Assembly: GCA_007570785.1 (NCBI GenBank)
Contig: ML662449.1
Coordinates: forward strand, 10,102,491 to 10,166,490
Direction of reading: 5' to 3'
DNA length: 64,000 bases
Source: Antilocapra americana
Taxonomy: Eukaryota; Chordata; Mammalia; Artiodactyla; Antilocapridae
Positions 12,064-23,830 of this stretch are shown piece by piece; the first letter of the stretch is position 1, and each line of letters opens with the position of its first letter. The notes beneath the pieces are model-generated. The model was not told the DNA's origin and made no database searches. It was given only the letters and a program-made list of their open reading frames with translations. The position numbers and the translations under genes are program-made.

Positions 12064-12676
12064 ACCCAGCATGCGAGACAGCAAAAGGAACGCAGATGTA
12101 TAGAATAGACTCGTGGACTCTGTAGATGAGGGCAAGGGTGGGATGATATGGGAGAATGGCATTGAAACATGTTAATTATCATATGTGTAATCAATCGCCA
12201 ACCCAGGATTGATGCTCGGGGCTGGTGCATCGAGATTTCCCAGGGGGAGGGAGGAGGGGGGGTTCTGGAGGGGGAGCATATGTAAACCCATGGCTATATC
12301 ATGTCATTGTATGGCAAAACTAATAAAAAAGAAAAAAGAAAAAAAAAAGGCCTTGATGCTGGGAAAGACTGAAGGCGGGAGGAGAAGGGGATGACAGAGG
12401 ATGAGATGGTTGGATGGCATCACCGACTCAATGGACATGAGTTTGAGTAAACTCCGGGAGTTGGTGATGGACAGGGAGGCCTGGCGTGCTGCAGTCCATG
12501 GGGTCGCAAAGAGTCAGACACGACTGAGCGACTGAACTGAACTGAACTTAGTGTCCAGAATCTTATGACTTTTAGAGGATATAGCTGATCTCTCTGCTAA
12601 GTATCCTAACTACATGGACCTCCTTGTCTATCCTTTAGATAAATAAACCTTACTTTACTCATCAAAAAAAAAAAAA
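12064..12676 (+). mobile_element. 5'-truncated bovine L1 with candidate 3'-transduced tail
   Basis: Bovine-type L1 3' terminus (12,064-12,323: 'agcatgcgagacagcaaaag', 'ggcattgaaacatgttaatt', 'gtatggcaaaactaat') is followed by an internal A-rich tail (12,324-12,347), a BovB 3' end (12,352-12,547), about 116 bp of other sequence, an AATAAA at 12,642-12,647, and a 13-A tail at 12,664-12,676. The whole unit lies between near-identical direct repeats, 12,046-12,063 and 12,677-12,694, within the host L1. One TSD around everything suggests a single insertion of a read-through transcript. Confidence 0.7.
12352..12547 (+). mobile_element. BovB 3' terminus inside the composite insertion
   Basis: Sense BovB 3' end: 'gatgctgggaaagactgaag', 'gatggcatcaccgactcaat', 'gagtcagacacgactgagc', ending in the characteristic 'actgaactgaactga' repeats. 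It lies between the two A tails of the composite insert. Confidence 0.9.
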
Positions 12677-12810
12677 TAGATTTCACATATAAGAGAGATC
12701 ATATGGTATTTTTCTTTTCCTGTGTGACTTATCTCACTTAGGATAATGTCTTTGAGGTCCATCCATGTTGTTGAAAATTTCAAGAATTCATTTGGTTTAG
12801 GGCTAAATAA

Positions 12811-12828
12811 TGTGTGTGTGTGTGTGTG
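12811..12828. repeat. (TG)9 microsatellite
   Basis: A pure TG run inside the old L1 host sequence. Confidence 0.9.
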
Positions 12829-14449
12829 ATTATGCCACCATTTCTTTATTCATTCATCCATTTATGAACCCGTGGGCTATTTTCATGTCTTGCCTATTGT
12901 AAACAATGTTGCAATGAACACAGTAGAGCAGTGTTTTCATTTTATTTGGCTAAATACCTGGAAGTGGAATTGCTGGATCATATGGTAGTTCTATTCTTAA
13001 TCTTTTGAAGAACCTCCATACAGTTTTCCATAGTGACTGCCCTTGCCAACAAGTTGGCAAGTGACATCCTTGCCAACGGTGTACACATGTTCCCTTTTCT
13101 GCAGTTTCTCATCAGTAGTTGTTATTTCTAGACTTTTTGATAATAGCTTTTTTAACAGTTGTGAGGTGACATCTCATTGTGGTTTTGATTCACATCTCCC
13201 TGATGTCCATGTACATGTATTAATGATCTTCGTGTACCTGGCCATCTGTATGTCTTTGGAAAAATATCTTTTCAGATCTTCTGCCTATTTTTCATCAGAT
13301 AGTCTGGATTTTTGCTATTGAACTATATGAGTTCTTAATATAATTTGAGTATTAGCCTCTTATCAGATAAAAGATTTGTAAATATTTTTTCCCATTGAGT
13401 ATCTTGCCTTTTCATTCTGTTGGTTTCCTTTGCTATGCAAAAGCTTTTCAGTATGATGTAGTACTTCTTGCTTATTTTTTGCTCTTGCTTTTGATGTCAA
13501 ATTCAAGTCATTAAGATTTATGTCAAGAAGTTTTCTGCCCAAGTATTTTTAATAGGAGTTTTATGGCTTCAGGTCTTGCATTCAATTCTTTAAACCATTT
13601 TGAGTTAATTTTTGTGTATAGTGGAAGTAGTGGTAAGTTTCATACCTTGCATGAAGTTGTCCAATATTTCTAACACCACATAAAAAAATTGTCTTTTCCT
13701 CACTGTACATTCTTTCTCATACATTAATTGGCCATATATGTGTGGGTTTATTTCTGGACTCCTTTTTCTGTCCCATTGATCTATGTGTCTATTTTTATGA
13801 CAATAGTACACTATTTTCATTACTATAGCTTTGAAATATTGCTTTCAATTAGAGAGTATAATCGCACTGACTTCATTCTTCTTTCTCAAGATTGCTTTGA
13901 CTATTGGGGGTCTTTTGTGATTCCATACAAATTTTAGAACTGTTTCTACTAGTTCTGTGAAAAATGTTGTTGGACTTTTGTTACAGACTGCATCTGTAAT
14001 TTGCTGTAGGTAACAATTTCAACAATATTGTTAATATTCTTTCTAATTCATGAGCACAGAAGATCTTTCCATTTATTTGTGTTGCCTTCAATTTCTTTTA
14101 TTCAAGTCTTATAGTTTCCAATATAGAGATCTTTCACTTCCTGGTTAAATTTATTCCTAGGTATTTTCTTCTTTTTTGATGCAATTATAAATTGGATGGT
14201 TTTCTTAACTTATCTTTCTGAGCATTCATTTTTAGTTTATGGAAACAATAGATATTTTGCATATTTTGTATCTTGCAACTTTATTGAATTTATTAGTTCT
14301 GATAGAATATTTAGAGCTTTCTATATATTGATAATATGATATCATCTGCAATTAGTGACAGTTTTGCTTCTTTCTTTCTAATTGAGATTCCTTTTGTTTC
14401 TTTTTCTTGCCTAATTGTTCTGATTAGGACTTTCAATAATACCTCATAT

Positions 14450-14640
14450 AGTGTGTGCTTACTCTTTGTGACCCCATGGACTGTAGCCTGCCAGGCTCCT
14501 CTGTCCATGGAATTTTCCAGTCAAGGATATGGAGTGGATTGCCATTTCCTACCCCAGGGGATCTTCCTGACCCAGGGATCAGATCTATGTCACTTGCATC
14601 TCTTGCATTGGTAGGCAGATTCTTTACCACTAGCTCAACC
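14450..14640 (-). mobile_element. Bov-tA SINE inserted in L1
   Basis: Antisense BovA body ('tttgtgaccccatggactgt', 'ccatggaattttccagtcaa', 'ggggatcttcctgacccag') followed by the antisense tRNA head ('gcagattctttaccactagc'). Host L1 sequence continues on both sides. The flanks share a 'tttc-aata-acc' like word, so the TSD is eroded. Confidence 0.9.
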
Positions 14641-14769
14641 TGCAATGCATATGATTTCCAATACCATGTTGAATAATAGCAGTGAAAGTAGACAGACATT
14701 CTTGTTTTGTTCCTGATATTAGAATCGTTTTTCAGCACTGAGTATAATGTTAAGTTGTAGTATTGTAAT

Positions 14770-14893
14770 CATCCAATGGACAAGAGTTTGAGTAAACTCC
14801 AGGAGCTGGCAATGGACAGGGAGGCCTGGAGTGCTGCAGTCCATGGGGTCACAAAGAGTCCAACATGACTGAGCAACTGAACTGAACTGACTG
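14770..14893 (+). mobile_element. BovB 3'-terminal fragment inserted in L1
   Basis: Sense BovB end: 'tttgagtaaactccaggagc', 'gacagggaggcctggagtgc', 'gagcaactgaactgaactga'. It is only about 120 bp long. It is flanked by a roughly 25-bp direct repeat of host L1 sequence (14,744-14,769 and 14,894-14,918), beginning with a perfect ataatgttaagt. Confidence 0.9.
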
Positions 14894-15860
14894 ATAATGT
14901 TAAGTGTTGGCTTGTAATAATGGGCTTTATTATGTCGAGGTACATTCCCACTATACCTCCTTGTTGAAAGTTTTCATCATAAATGGATATTAATGTTCTC
15001 AGATGCTTTCTATGCATCTATTGAGATGATTATTCAATTTTTATCATTCATTTTATTAAAATGGCTTATTACATTGATTGATTTTTGAACCATCCTTGAA
15101 TCTCTGGGATTCATAAATTCCACTTGCTCAGGGTATCTGATCCCTTTAATATATTGTTGAATTTGGTTTGTTAATATTTGTTGAGGATTTTTGTATCTAT
15201 ATTCATCAGAGATATTGGCCTACAATCTTCTTTTTCATAGTGTCTTTGTTCGATTTTGGTATGGTAATGTTGGTCTTGTAAAGTGAGTTTAGAAGATCTC
15301 CTTCATCTTCTATTTTTTTTTTTTTGAAAGAGTTTGAGAAGAACTGATATTAATTCTTTGAATGCTTAGTAGAAATCACCAGTGAATCCATATGGTCCTG
15401 AATTTTTATTTATTGGGGAGCTTTTGATTACTGATTCAATCCTCTTAATAGTAATTAATCAGACTTTCTTTTTCATTATGATTGCATCTTGGTAGGTGGT
15501 ATGTCTTCAGGAATTTAACCATTTATTCTGAATTATCCAGTTTTTTAGCACATAATTGTTCATAGTATTCTCTTATGAACATTTGTAGTTCTGTGTTGTC
15601 TGATGTAGTCACTCTCTGACTTCTGATTTTATTTATTTGAGTCCTCTCTCATTTTTTATTGAGAGTCTAGCTAAAAATTTGTCAATTTTATCTTTACTAA
15701 GAACTAGTTCTTAGTTTCATTGATTTTTTTCCCTATTTTATTTTTAGTCTCTATTTCACTTATTTCTGCTCTAATTTTTTTATTCCCTTCCTTCTACTAA
15801 CTTTAGGCTTTGTTGGTTCTTCTTTCTCTAGTTCACTGAGGTGTAAATTTAGATTATTTT

Positions 15861-18656
15861 TTCTTTTTAATCTATTTTTTTATTGAAGGATAATTGCTTT
15901 AAAGAATTTTGTTGCTTTCTGTCAAAGCTCAACATGAATCAGCCATACATATACATATATCCCCTCCCTTTTGAAACTCCCTCCCATCTCCCTCCCCATC
16001 CCACCCCTCTTGGTTGATACAGAGCCCCTGTTTGAGTTTCCTGAGGCATAGAGCAAATTCCTCCTGGCTATTTATTTTACATATGGTAACATAAGTTTCC
16101 ATATTACTCTTTCTATACTCTCACCATCTCCTCCCGTCTTTCCATGTCCATAGGTCTATTCTCTATGTCTGTATCTCCATTGCTGCCCTGTAAGTAAGTT
16201 CTTTGGTACCATTCTTCTAGATTCTGTATATATGTGTTAAAATACAATATTTATCTTTCTCTTTCTTACTCACTTCACTCTATGTAATAGGTTCTAGGTT
16301 CATCCGACTCATCAGAATTGACTCAAATTGTGTTCCTTTTTATGGCTTAGTAATATTCCATTATGTATATGTACCACAACTTCTTTATCCATTCATCTCT
16401 TGATGGACATCTAGGTTGCTTCCATGTTCTAGCTATTGTAAATAGCTAGTGCTGCAGCTAGTGCTGCAATGAACAATGGGATATGTGTGTCTTTTTTTTT
16501 TTTATTGTTTTTGCCATACATTGTCATGATATCACCATGGGTTTACATATGCTTCCCCTCCGGAACCTCCCTCCCTCCTCCCTCCCCCCCGGGAAATCTC
16601 GCTGCACCAGTCCCGAGCATCAATCCTGGGCTGGCGATTGATTAGACACATGACAATTAACATGCTTCAATGCCCTTCTCCCATATCATCCCACCCTTGC
16701 CCTCATCCACAAAGTCCACAAGTCTATTCTATACATCTGCGTTCCTTTTGTTGTCTCGCATGTTGGGTTCTCGTTACCGTCTTTCTAAATTCCATATATA
16801 TGCGTTAATATACTGTATTGTTGTTTTTGCTTCTGGCTTACTTCACTCTGGATAATGGGCTCCAGTTTCGTCCATCTGAGTAGAATTGCTTCAAATGAAT
16901 TTTTTTTTAATGCTGAGTAATATTCCATTGTGTATATGTACCACAGCTTTCTTATCCATTCGTCAGTTGATGGGCATCTAGGTTGCTTCCATGTCCTGGC
17001 TATTGTAAACAATGCAGCGATGAACATTGGGGTACACGTGGCTCTTTCAATTCTGGTTTATGCCCCCTCGGTGTATATGCCCAGTAGTGGGATTGCTGGG
17101 TCATATGGCAGGTCTATTTGCAGCTTTTTAAGGAACCTCCACACTGTTTTCCATAGTGGCTGTACTAGTTTGCATTCCCACCAACAGTGTAAGAGGGTTC
17201 CCTTTTCTCCACATCCTCTCCAGCATTTATTGCTTGTAGACTTTTGGATGGCAGCCATTCTGACTGGTGTAAAGTGGTACCTCATTGTAGTTTTGATTTG
17301 CATTTCTCTGATAATGAGTGATGTTGAGCATCTTTTCATGTGTTTGTTAGCCATTTTTATATCTTCTTTGGAGAAATGTCTGTTAAGTCTTTTTTAATGT
17401 TGATTTCCTTGGGGTATATGCCTAGGAGTGGGATTGCTGGGCCATGTGGTGGCTTTATTCCTGGTTTTTAAAGGAATCTCCATACCATTTTCCATAATGG
17501 CTGGATTAATTTACATTCCCACCAACAGTGCAAGAGCATCCCCTCTTCTCCACACCCTCTCCAGCATTTATTGCTTGTAGACTTCTGGATGATGATCATT
17601 CTGACCAATGTGAGGTGATATCTCATTGTAGTTTTGATTTGCATTTCTCTAATAGTGAGCGACGTTGAGCATCTTTTCATGTGTTTGTTAATCATCTGCA
17701 TGTCTTCTATGGAGAAGTGTCGGTTTAGGTCTTCTTCCCACTTTTTGATTGCATTGTTTGTTTTTCTGGCACTGAGTTGTATGAGCTGCTTATGTATTTT
17801 GGAAATTAATCCTTTGTCAGTTGTTTCATTTGCTATTATTTTCTCCCATTCTGAGGGTTGCCTTTTCACCTTGCTTATAGTTTCCTTTGCTGTGCAAAAG
17901 CTTTTAAGTTTAATCAGGTCCCACTTGTTTACTTTTGTCTTTATTTCCACTACTCTAGGAGGTGGGTCATAGAGGATCTTTCTTTGATTTATGTCATCAA
18001 GTGTTCTACCTATGTTTTCCTTTAAGAGTTTTATAGTTTCTGGTCTTACATTTAGGTCTTTAGTCCATTTTGAGTTTATCTTTGTGTATGGTGTTAGGAA
18101 ATGTTCTAATTTTATTCTTTTACATGTAGCTGTCCAGCTTTCCCAGCACCATGTATTGAAGAAGCTGTCTTTGCCCCATTGTATATTCTTGCCCCCTTTG
18201 TCAAAAATAGGTACCCATAGGTGCATGGGATTATTTCTGGGCTTTCTATCTTGTTTCATTGGTCTATATTTCTGTTTTTTTGCCAGTACCATACTGTCTT
18301 GATGACTGTAGCTTTGTAGTATAATCTGAAGTCAGGAAGGTTTGCTTCCTCCAGCACCATTCTTCTTTCTCAAGATTACTTTGGCTATTTGAGGTTTTTT
18401 GTGTTTCCATATGAATTGTGAAATTTTTTGTTCTAGTTCTGTGAAAAATCCTACTAACACTCCTGGTTTTCCCTCTAGTTTCTTCATCCTACTGAGTTTT
18501 GGTTGGTTCTATATATTCTTTTCCACTGGTCAGTTACTCCTATCTGCTCTCAGCTGGTGTTCTGCATGCACTTCTGGGTCCAAAGGTGTATTCCGTATGT
18601 ATCCGTGGAGAGAGATGTACTCCATGTCCACCTACTCCTTTGCCATCTTGTTCTTC
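15861..18656 (-). mobile_element. Bovine-type L1 with 5' UTR start but missing middle
   Basis: The 3' end is at left (T-rich 15,861-15,875, then 'caacatgaatcagccataca'). ORF2 C-terminal sequence runs 17,396-18,448 and includes a 274-codon frame at 17,468-18,292 with [15 protein letters not shown]. From about 18,449 to 18,656 the minus strand reads what I recognise as the bovine L1 5' UTR start ('acaagatggcaaaggagtag', 'acatctctctccacgg'). ORF1 and most of ORF2 are absent. A younger L1 splits it at 16,498-17,386. Imperfect flanking repeats are at 15,844-15,860 and 18,657-18,673. Confidence 0.75.
16498..17386 (-). mobile_element. Younger bovine L1 3' end, 5'-truncated, nested in L1
   Basis: A T-rich tail at left is followed by the antisense 3' UTR ('gttttgccatacattgtcat'-like, 'ctcctccctccc', 'tcctgggctggcgattg') and the ORF2 C-terminus. 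The minus-strand frames at 16,785-17,027 (contains [15 protein letters not shown]) and 17,058-17,354 (contains [19 protein letters not shown]) are long and little damaged. Short TSD-like repeats (gtctttttt) lie at 16,489-16,497 and 17,387-17,395. Confidence 0.88.
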
Positions 18657-18735
18657 TAAAGTTAAAAAATTTTAAAGACTTGTTTCTTGATGTAGGCATT
18701 TATTGCTATATATTGTGTTTTCTTTATGTAGGCTG

Positions 18736-21099
18736 GAAGATTACTATAGAAAATAATATTTAACATATTTTCAGAAAATGAACGTGGAAATTCATATAAC
18801 TTTCAGCTCAATTTGAGTAGGATACATCAGAACAATAAAATTAAAACAAAAGTATCTCATCCTCTACTTTCTTTCTAAGCAACTAAATTTTTTGAATTAT
18901 TTTATATTCAATTTATATTCCAAACAAAGTTGTAATGATCTCTTTTTTTTTACACTTGCACGCTTATAAAAATTATATAAAAGGAATAATTTATTATTGC
19001 ATCAAAGGTGCTGAACTGGAAGAACTTTCTTAAGAGACAAAAATTTTCATCATGAAAAATTAAAATATAGATTGTTGCTACTATTTATTTTAAAAAAGTT
19101 AAACAAGTGGGAAAAATTTACCATCTTTCCTAATACAAGTAAAGCTTGGCATCTTGTAGAGAACTCATCTGGGTATTTCTCTGCTACATTTTTTTGACCT
19201 GTGAGTCAGAAGTCAGCTATCACAACCTTAAGAAGTGAACCCTCAGAAAGGATTTCCCTAAAGATGGAGGAAGAACTCTATGAATAGGATAACACTGTTT
19301 TGACCAAACACAGTTGCTTGGAACCATTTGTGAATGAGCCATAAATGGAATTGAATGCTATCCCCAGTTTAATTTTTTTTCCTCCTCATACTCTTACACA
19401 CCAAAAATCCTATCGTAGGAGGCAGCTGTGTAAGTTGCCAGAAGCCCAGCAAAGACATATTAACGATATGACCCTTTATGGTGCAAGTTTATTTATATTC
19501 AGTGAAGTAGGTTACTGACAATTTGGCCATTAATTTTCTGTTTATAAATCGTATTTTCTTTGTGTAGTCACCACAAGACTTTGACATTCACAGTCGTGTT
19601 GAAAGAAACAAGTTTATTAAAGAAGGCAAAAGAAAAAACAAGATTGGTCCTTTAAAGTTCACCAAATTGTACACGTCAGCCACTAAGTAAAATTCTGGTT
19701 TTGAAAAAACAGTAAAATGCCTAGTATAGTGGAAAGAGAAGGGAACACGCTGGGTGTATTCAACTCACATATTGAAGAGGAATCAGACCAGCAAAGAAAA
19801 TTTAAGTATTCCAACCCCTAAAGAAACATAATCTGGAGTTTATATCAGATGGTTTATAGGAGTTTATTGGAATATACAACAGGGTTCATGTCGTGTGTCA
19901 CAAGGTGAAGCCTGTTCACTGGTGATTTACAAGCCGCATGTGCCAGCGTTACTGTAATTTATAGGACGCAGATGGTCCTGGGGTGCCCCGCTGACTTGTA
20001 GCTGAATCAGGACCTAAGCCCTGTGTGTCATCTGCTCTGGGTACCTCAGGCTCACTTCCAAAATTACGCACCAACATATTTCTGTTCTGAACTGGAAGAT
20101 TCCAGAGACTTTTACCCTGTAACAAATGCAGCTTAAAAAAAAAAAAAATGCAGTGGAGGTGGGAAAAGAAGCTAGGAAGAGACATGTTGTTGTTTTGGGT
20201 TTTTTTGTTTTCTCCCTCTGCCCAAAGAAAGGTGGTTTCAATCTCTTCCTCTGGGAGTTTTCATCAGTAGGTTTGTCACTACCTTATTGTTAATAGGAAA
20301 ATGAGATGCTACCTTTCTTTTTGAATGAGTCCAGGAAAGAGGAAGGCTGAGATATTTAAAAATGTTGCCTATTTCTGAAGCGAAGTAGCAAAAAGGCTCT
20401 TTTCCTAGCCACTTTCAAAACCCTTATATAATTGTGTCTTTATTACGAATCCTCTTTATCACCCTCAAAGATTATGGTTCAGAGAGATGGTGTAATAATG
20501 TGAAATGGATGTTTACAGAATCTAATGTAAATGGGTTGACCTTTTTCAAAAGATTGTTTTATCAGCACTTTGACTCACATATTAAGGCACACATGTTGGT
20601 TTTGAACCAGCTTTCAGTACCTTCATTTGAAGTTCCTAGCACTCCTTGTTCTGGTGCTAACATATTTCATGTTGCATTTGAAACTTTGTGGCCAAGGCAG
20701 GGCAGTTAGAAGACAGGACCCTTGGAGATCCATTTGTGCTGCTCAGATATCTCCCTTGAATAAGCCTTTTATTGAGAAATTGAGTTGAACAATCTGGCAA
20801 TCACAAACATGTGCCTTAATAACATGTTCCAGCACCCATGCACACTGCCACCAAGAGCTCCCTTGTCTCCACACCAGCTGGCCCTCGCAGCCCTGGGGAT
20901 GGTGGAAAAGATAAGAATAAGTCTGTCCAGTGCATCCTTGCCCAGCTCCATGGGGAGCACAGCACTCCAGAATAGTCCTGCCCATGTAAATGTCTTGTGA
21001 GCTACATACGTCATTCTAAACCCTCTAGTTGCCATGCTCAAAAAAGTAAAAAGCAACAAATGAAACTAAACAATAAGAGTGTTGCTTAATAATAATATG
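18736..21099. other. Single-copy DNA, nothing coding recognised
   Basis: AT-rich sequence with homopolymer runs (for example A14 at 20,135-20,148). Near 21,030-21,060 'gttgccatgctcaaaaaagt' recalls an old interspersed repeat, but this is too weak to call. Open frames are short, overlap on both strands and have no family resemblance. Confidence 0.5.
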
Positions 21100-21300
21100 T
21101 TCAAACTACTAAAAATAAAATAGATAAACAAGGTACTACTGTATAGCACAAGGAACTGTATTCAATATCCTATAATAAATTAGAATGAAAAAGAATAGAT
21201 ATGTATATATGTGTAACTGAATCACTGTGCTGTACCCCAGAAACTAATACAACATTATAAACCAACTGCCCTTCAATAGAAAAAATAAAACAATATATTT
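21100..21300 (+). mobile_element. L1 3' UTR (L1MA-like artiodactyl type)
   Basis: 'ggtactactgtatagcacaa', 'ggaactgtattcaatatcc', 'gtaactgaatcactgtgc' and 'acaacattataaaccaact', followed by an A-rich end, match the L1 3' UTR that also appears at 34,830-35,060 and, inverted, at 42,300-42,525. Confidence 0.88.
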
Positions 21301-23339
21301 TTATACAAAGCAATACACCCAAAATAATATCATTCAACAAGTAATTCAATGTTAAAAGTATCACTGAGATATTTTACATTTTGTTGTACTACATCTTCAA
21401 AATCTGGTGTGTATTTTACATGTACAATGCATCTGAATTCAGACTAAACTTAGTTCAAGTGCCCCATGGAAATATGGGGCTGAAGACTAGAGTACTGCAT
21501 AGAACCTTTCTGGATTATTCCTCCCAGGAAGAAATTGATCTAGAAAATCTGAAACAAGTAATAACTTTCCATAAGGAGTAGCCATTCATACATGTTTTAA
21601 TGTATTTTTAAAAATAGATGTATGCCATGTGTGCATATTTGTTGTTTTCTTATTAAGCAAAAGCGGGGAGAAAAGAGTCCAAGACGAGAAGCTGGAGAGC
21701 TGTAATGGAAATAAAATTGACAGCCTCTCAAAACTCAGGTGGCACTTTCCTTTTCCAGTTAATTACGGTTTTAATTACATGGCTTCTTGCGACTCCTTGA
21801 TACCTAATAAACCAGACTCTTTGGGGCGGCCAAGTTGGGTTTTGCTTGAACTGCAGGTGTAAGACTCAGCATGAAACATAAATCAACTTCTTAAACATGC
21901 TCCCAAGGTGTGTTCAAGCCTTTTCTTCCTGTTTGCTTGTAAAATCACATCTTTTCACCATTGTTGGCACAAAAATGATTGAAGCAGCTAGGAGCTGAAT
22001 AATGGCTTTGTGTTTTTGTCTCCCTTGGCCTGGCATAAAACATTTTGCCTCAGATGAAATAGAATGGTAAAATAGAAGATGTGATTTTTCTTTTCTCTCT
22101 GTCTTATGAATAATACATACTTCTAAATATTGACCATTTCACTTAGGAAAATAAATACCTGTAAGGGAAAGTAAAAAATGAAGACTCTGGGAATACATTA
22201 GGGTTGCCAGTTTGAGTATTTGGAACCTATGAGATCTCGGAAGATACATTTATTCCAGAGAAGTGTGGCATGAGGTCAATCAAGTTCAAATACAGTAGAG
22301 TGTGGACCAACGGTGCCCAGGGGCTCTGCTGCCACAGAGAACAGCGAGGAAGAGAAGCTTTCCTGAAGCTCTTATTGGCTGAGAACCGGCAGCCTCTGAT
22401 GGCATTATGAGCAGCTTGCAATTTAGCCTCAGCGGCAGGAAAATCTGCACTTGATCAGCTCTGCCACAACCATTAAACGTCACCATGGCAAATATGGACT
22501 TCACTGGAAGGTTTTGCAGTGCCTAGTGATAATTCTGCCAATTCTCTCTCCCTCCCTCCTCCATCCATAAAGAGAAAGTGCGACATATGGTATTTGCATG
22601 TTATCACAAAATATGAGATACTGGGTGAAATAAATTACGTGTGAAGGGGGTTTAGCCCATAATTTCTAGTAATTTCAAAAACATGAAAATAGCTTTTGAA
22701 GTAGGAGAGAGGGCCTTTCTCCTTGGGGAAAACTTCAAAACACATCACACGCTATATAAACACAAATGCGTTTACCTTGCCGGGGCCTCCCTTTTTTTTC
22801 TCCTTGGAATCCTGGCTAATTGTCAACATTGTCTGTGTTCTAACAAGAGGTTTCTTTTTTCAGACCTGAATTACTTGAATTTGAGCTCTGTAACGTGAAG
22901 TTCTGCTGTGACTAGGGGACAGCGGGGAGGGGGGAGGGGGAGGTTTGCTAGGGGAGGAAGTTGCTGCAGATGAATCACAGTCTTTTTATGAAAGAAGATC
23001 TCATGCTGGTTCAGGATCTGTGGTTCCTCCAGAATTCTCATCAATAATTCAAAGTTCTAAAATGTCTTTCTTATCTCTAAGGGATCTCTACTTGTACTGC
23101 TTCTCCCATTAATTTTCATAGCCCTCTGTTCCTGCCTGGATATGCCAAGGAGCAAACTTAAAGACCCAAGTTACAGGGCATGATGTAAGCCTTGGAAAAC
23201 CCACACGTCTGGTTCCTAACAGCCCCCACTATCACTGTTTTTTGGAAAGTATTTCCAGGGTGTGTGTATGGGTATGTATGAACTCTAGGCAGGTGGACAC
23301 TTCGACTTTATGTTAGTAATAAAGAACTAGAAATGCATT
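21301..23339. other. Single-copy DNA with one strong G-run
   Basis: No gene or repeat family is recognised. The block is SINE-free for about 2 kb. It includes the quadruplex motif listed separately. Confidence 0.5.
22924..22943 (+). other. G-quadruplex-capable motif
   Basis: Runs of 4, 6, 5 and 2 G separated by single A bases, with a further GGGGAGG at 22,951-22,957. One-base loops favour a stable quadruplex on single-stranded plus-strand DNA or RNA. Confidence 0.7.
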
Positions 23340-23830
23340 TGTTGCAGGAAGGGGGACCCCTGCCAGGGCCTTGAGAGTAAGCTCCTATCAAACACTCAGA
23401 AATGAATCTTCCAAAGAGACACACATGCTGACAAAGCAAGAGACTTTATTGGGAAGGCGACCCCTAGGAGGGGGCTGGAAGGTAAGGGAACCCAAGAGAA
23501 CTGCTCTCCCATGTGGCTCACAGTGTCAGGTTTTATGATGATGAGGTTAGTTTCCAGGTTGTCTCTGGCCAATATTCTGACTCAGGGTCCTTCCTGGTGG
23601 CGTACTTATGGCTCAGCTGAGATGGACGCCAACAAGGAGGATTCTGGGAGGCTGGAAATATATATGGACTGGCATCTCCTTTTGACCATTCCCAGATTCT
23701 TCTAAGTTGGTGGTGCCTTATTAGTTCCGTGTTCCTTACCAGGACTTTCTGTCATAAAATAACTCCCACAAACGGTTACTATGGTGCCTGGCCAGGGTGG
23801 GCAGTTACAGTCAGTGTTTCCCCTAATACA
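23340..23830 (-). mobile_element. Probable solo LTR of a bovine ERVK-type retrovirus
   Basis: A 491-bp block begins TG and ends CA. It contains an antisense polyadenylation word ('gactttattggg' at about 23,434, i.e. AATAAA on the minus strand), plus 'ccaggttgtctctggcc' and 'tatggtgcctggccaggg', which I recall from a common bovine LTR. A 6-bp TSD with one mismatch (tgcatt at 23,334-23,339, ttcatt at 23,831-23,836) is the length expected for ERVK-type integrases. No internal viral genes are adjacent, so it is a solo LTR left by recombination. Confidence 0.8.

Larger units (their letters stand above)
11926..18735 (-). mobile_element. Old mammalian L1 (ORF2 and 3' UTR), host of several later insertions
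   Basis: Antisense L1 ORF2 runs from the 3' UTR near 11,926 through 'catagtgactgcccttgcc', 'ggctcttgcttttgatg'-type ORF2 text and 'gaactagttcttagtttca' to about 15,860. It resumes at 18,674 with 'tttcttgatgtaggcattta'. It is split by four later insertions (12,064-12,676; 14,450-14,640; 14,770-14,893; 15,861-18,656). Many stops and frameshifts show it is dead. Exact start and end are soft. Confidence 0.82.

Noticed and set aside
17468..18292. 274-codon minus-strand open frame, the longest in the window
   Set aside because: It is the C-terminal part of L1 ORF2 within a deleted L1 copy, not a host gene.
20124..20153. A14 run flanked by aaatgcag on both sides, like a bare poly(A) insertion
   Set aside because: Three of the eight repeated bases belong to the A run itself, and no retroelement sequence is present, so slippage or chance is more likely.
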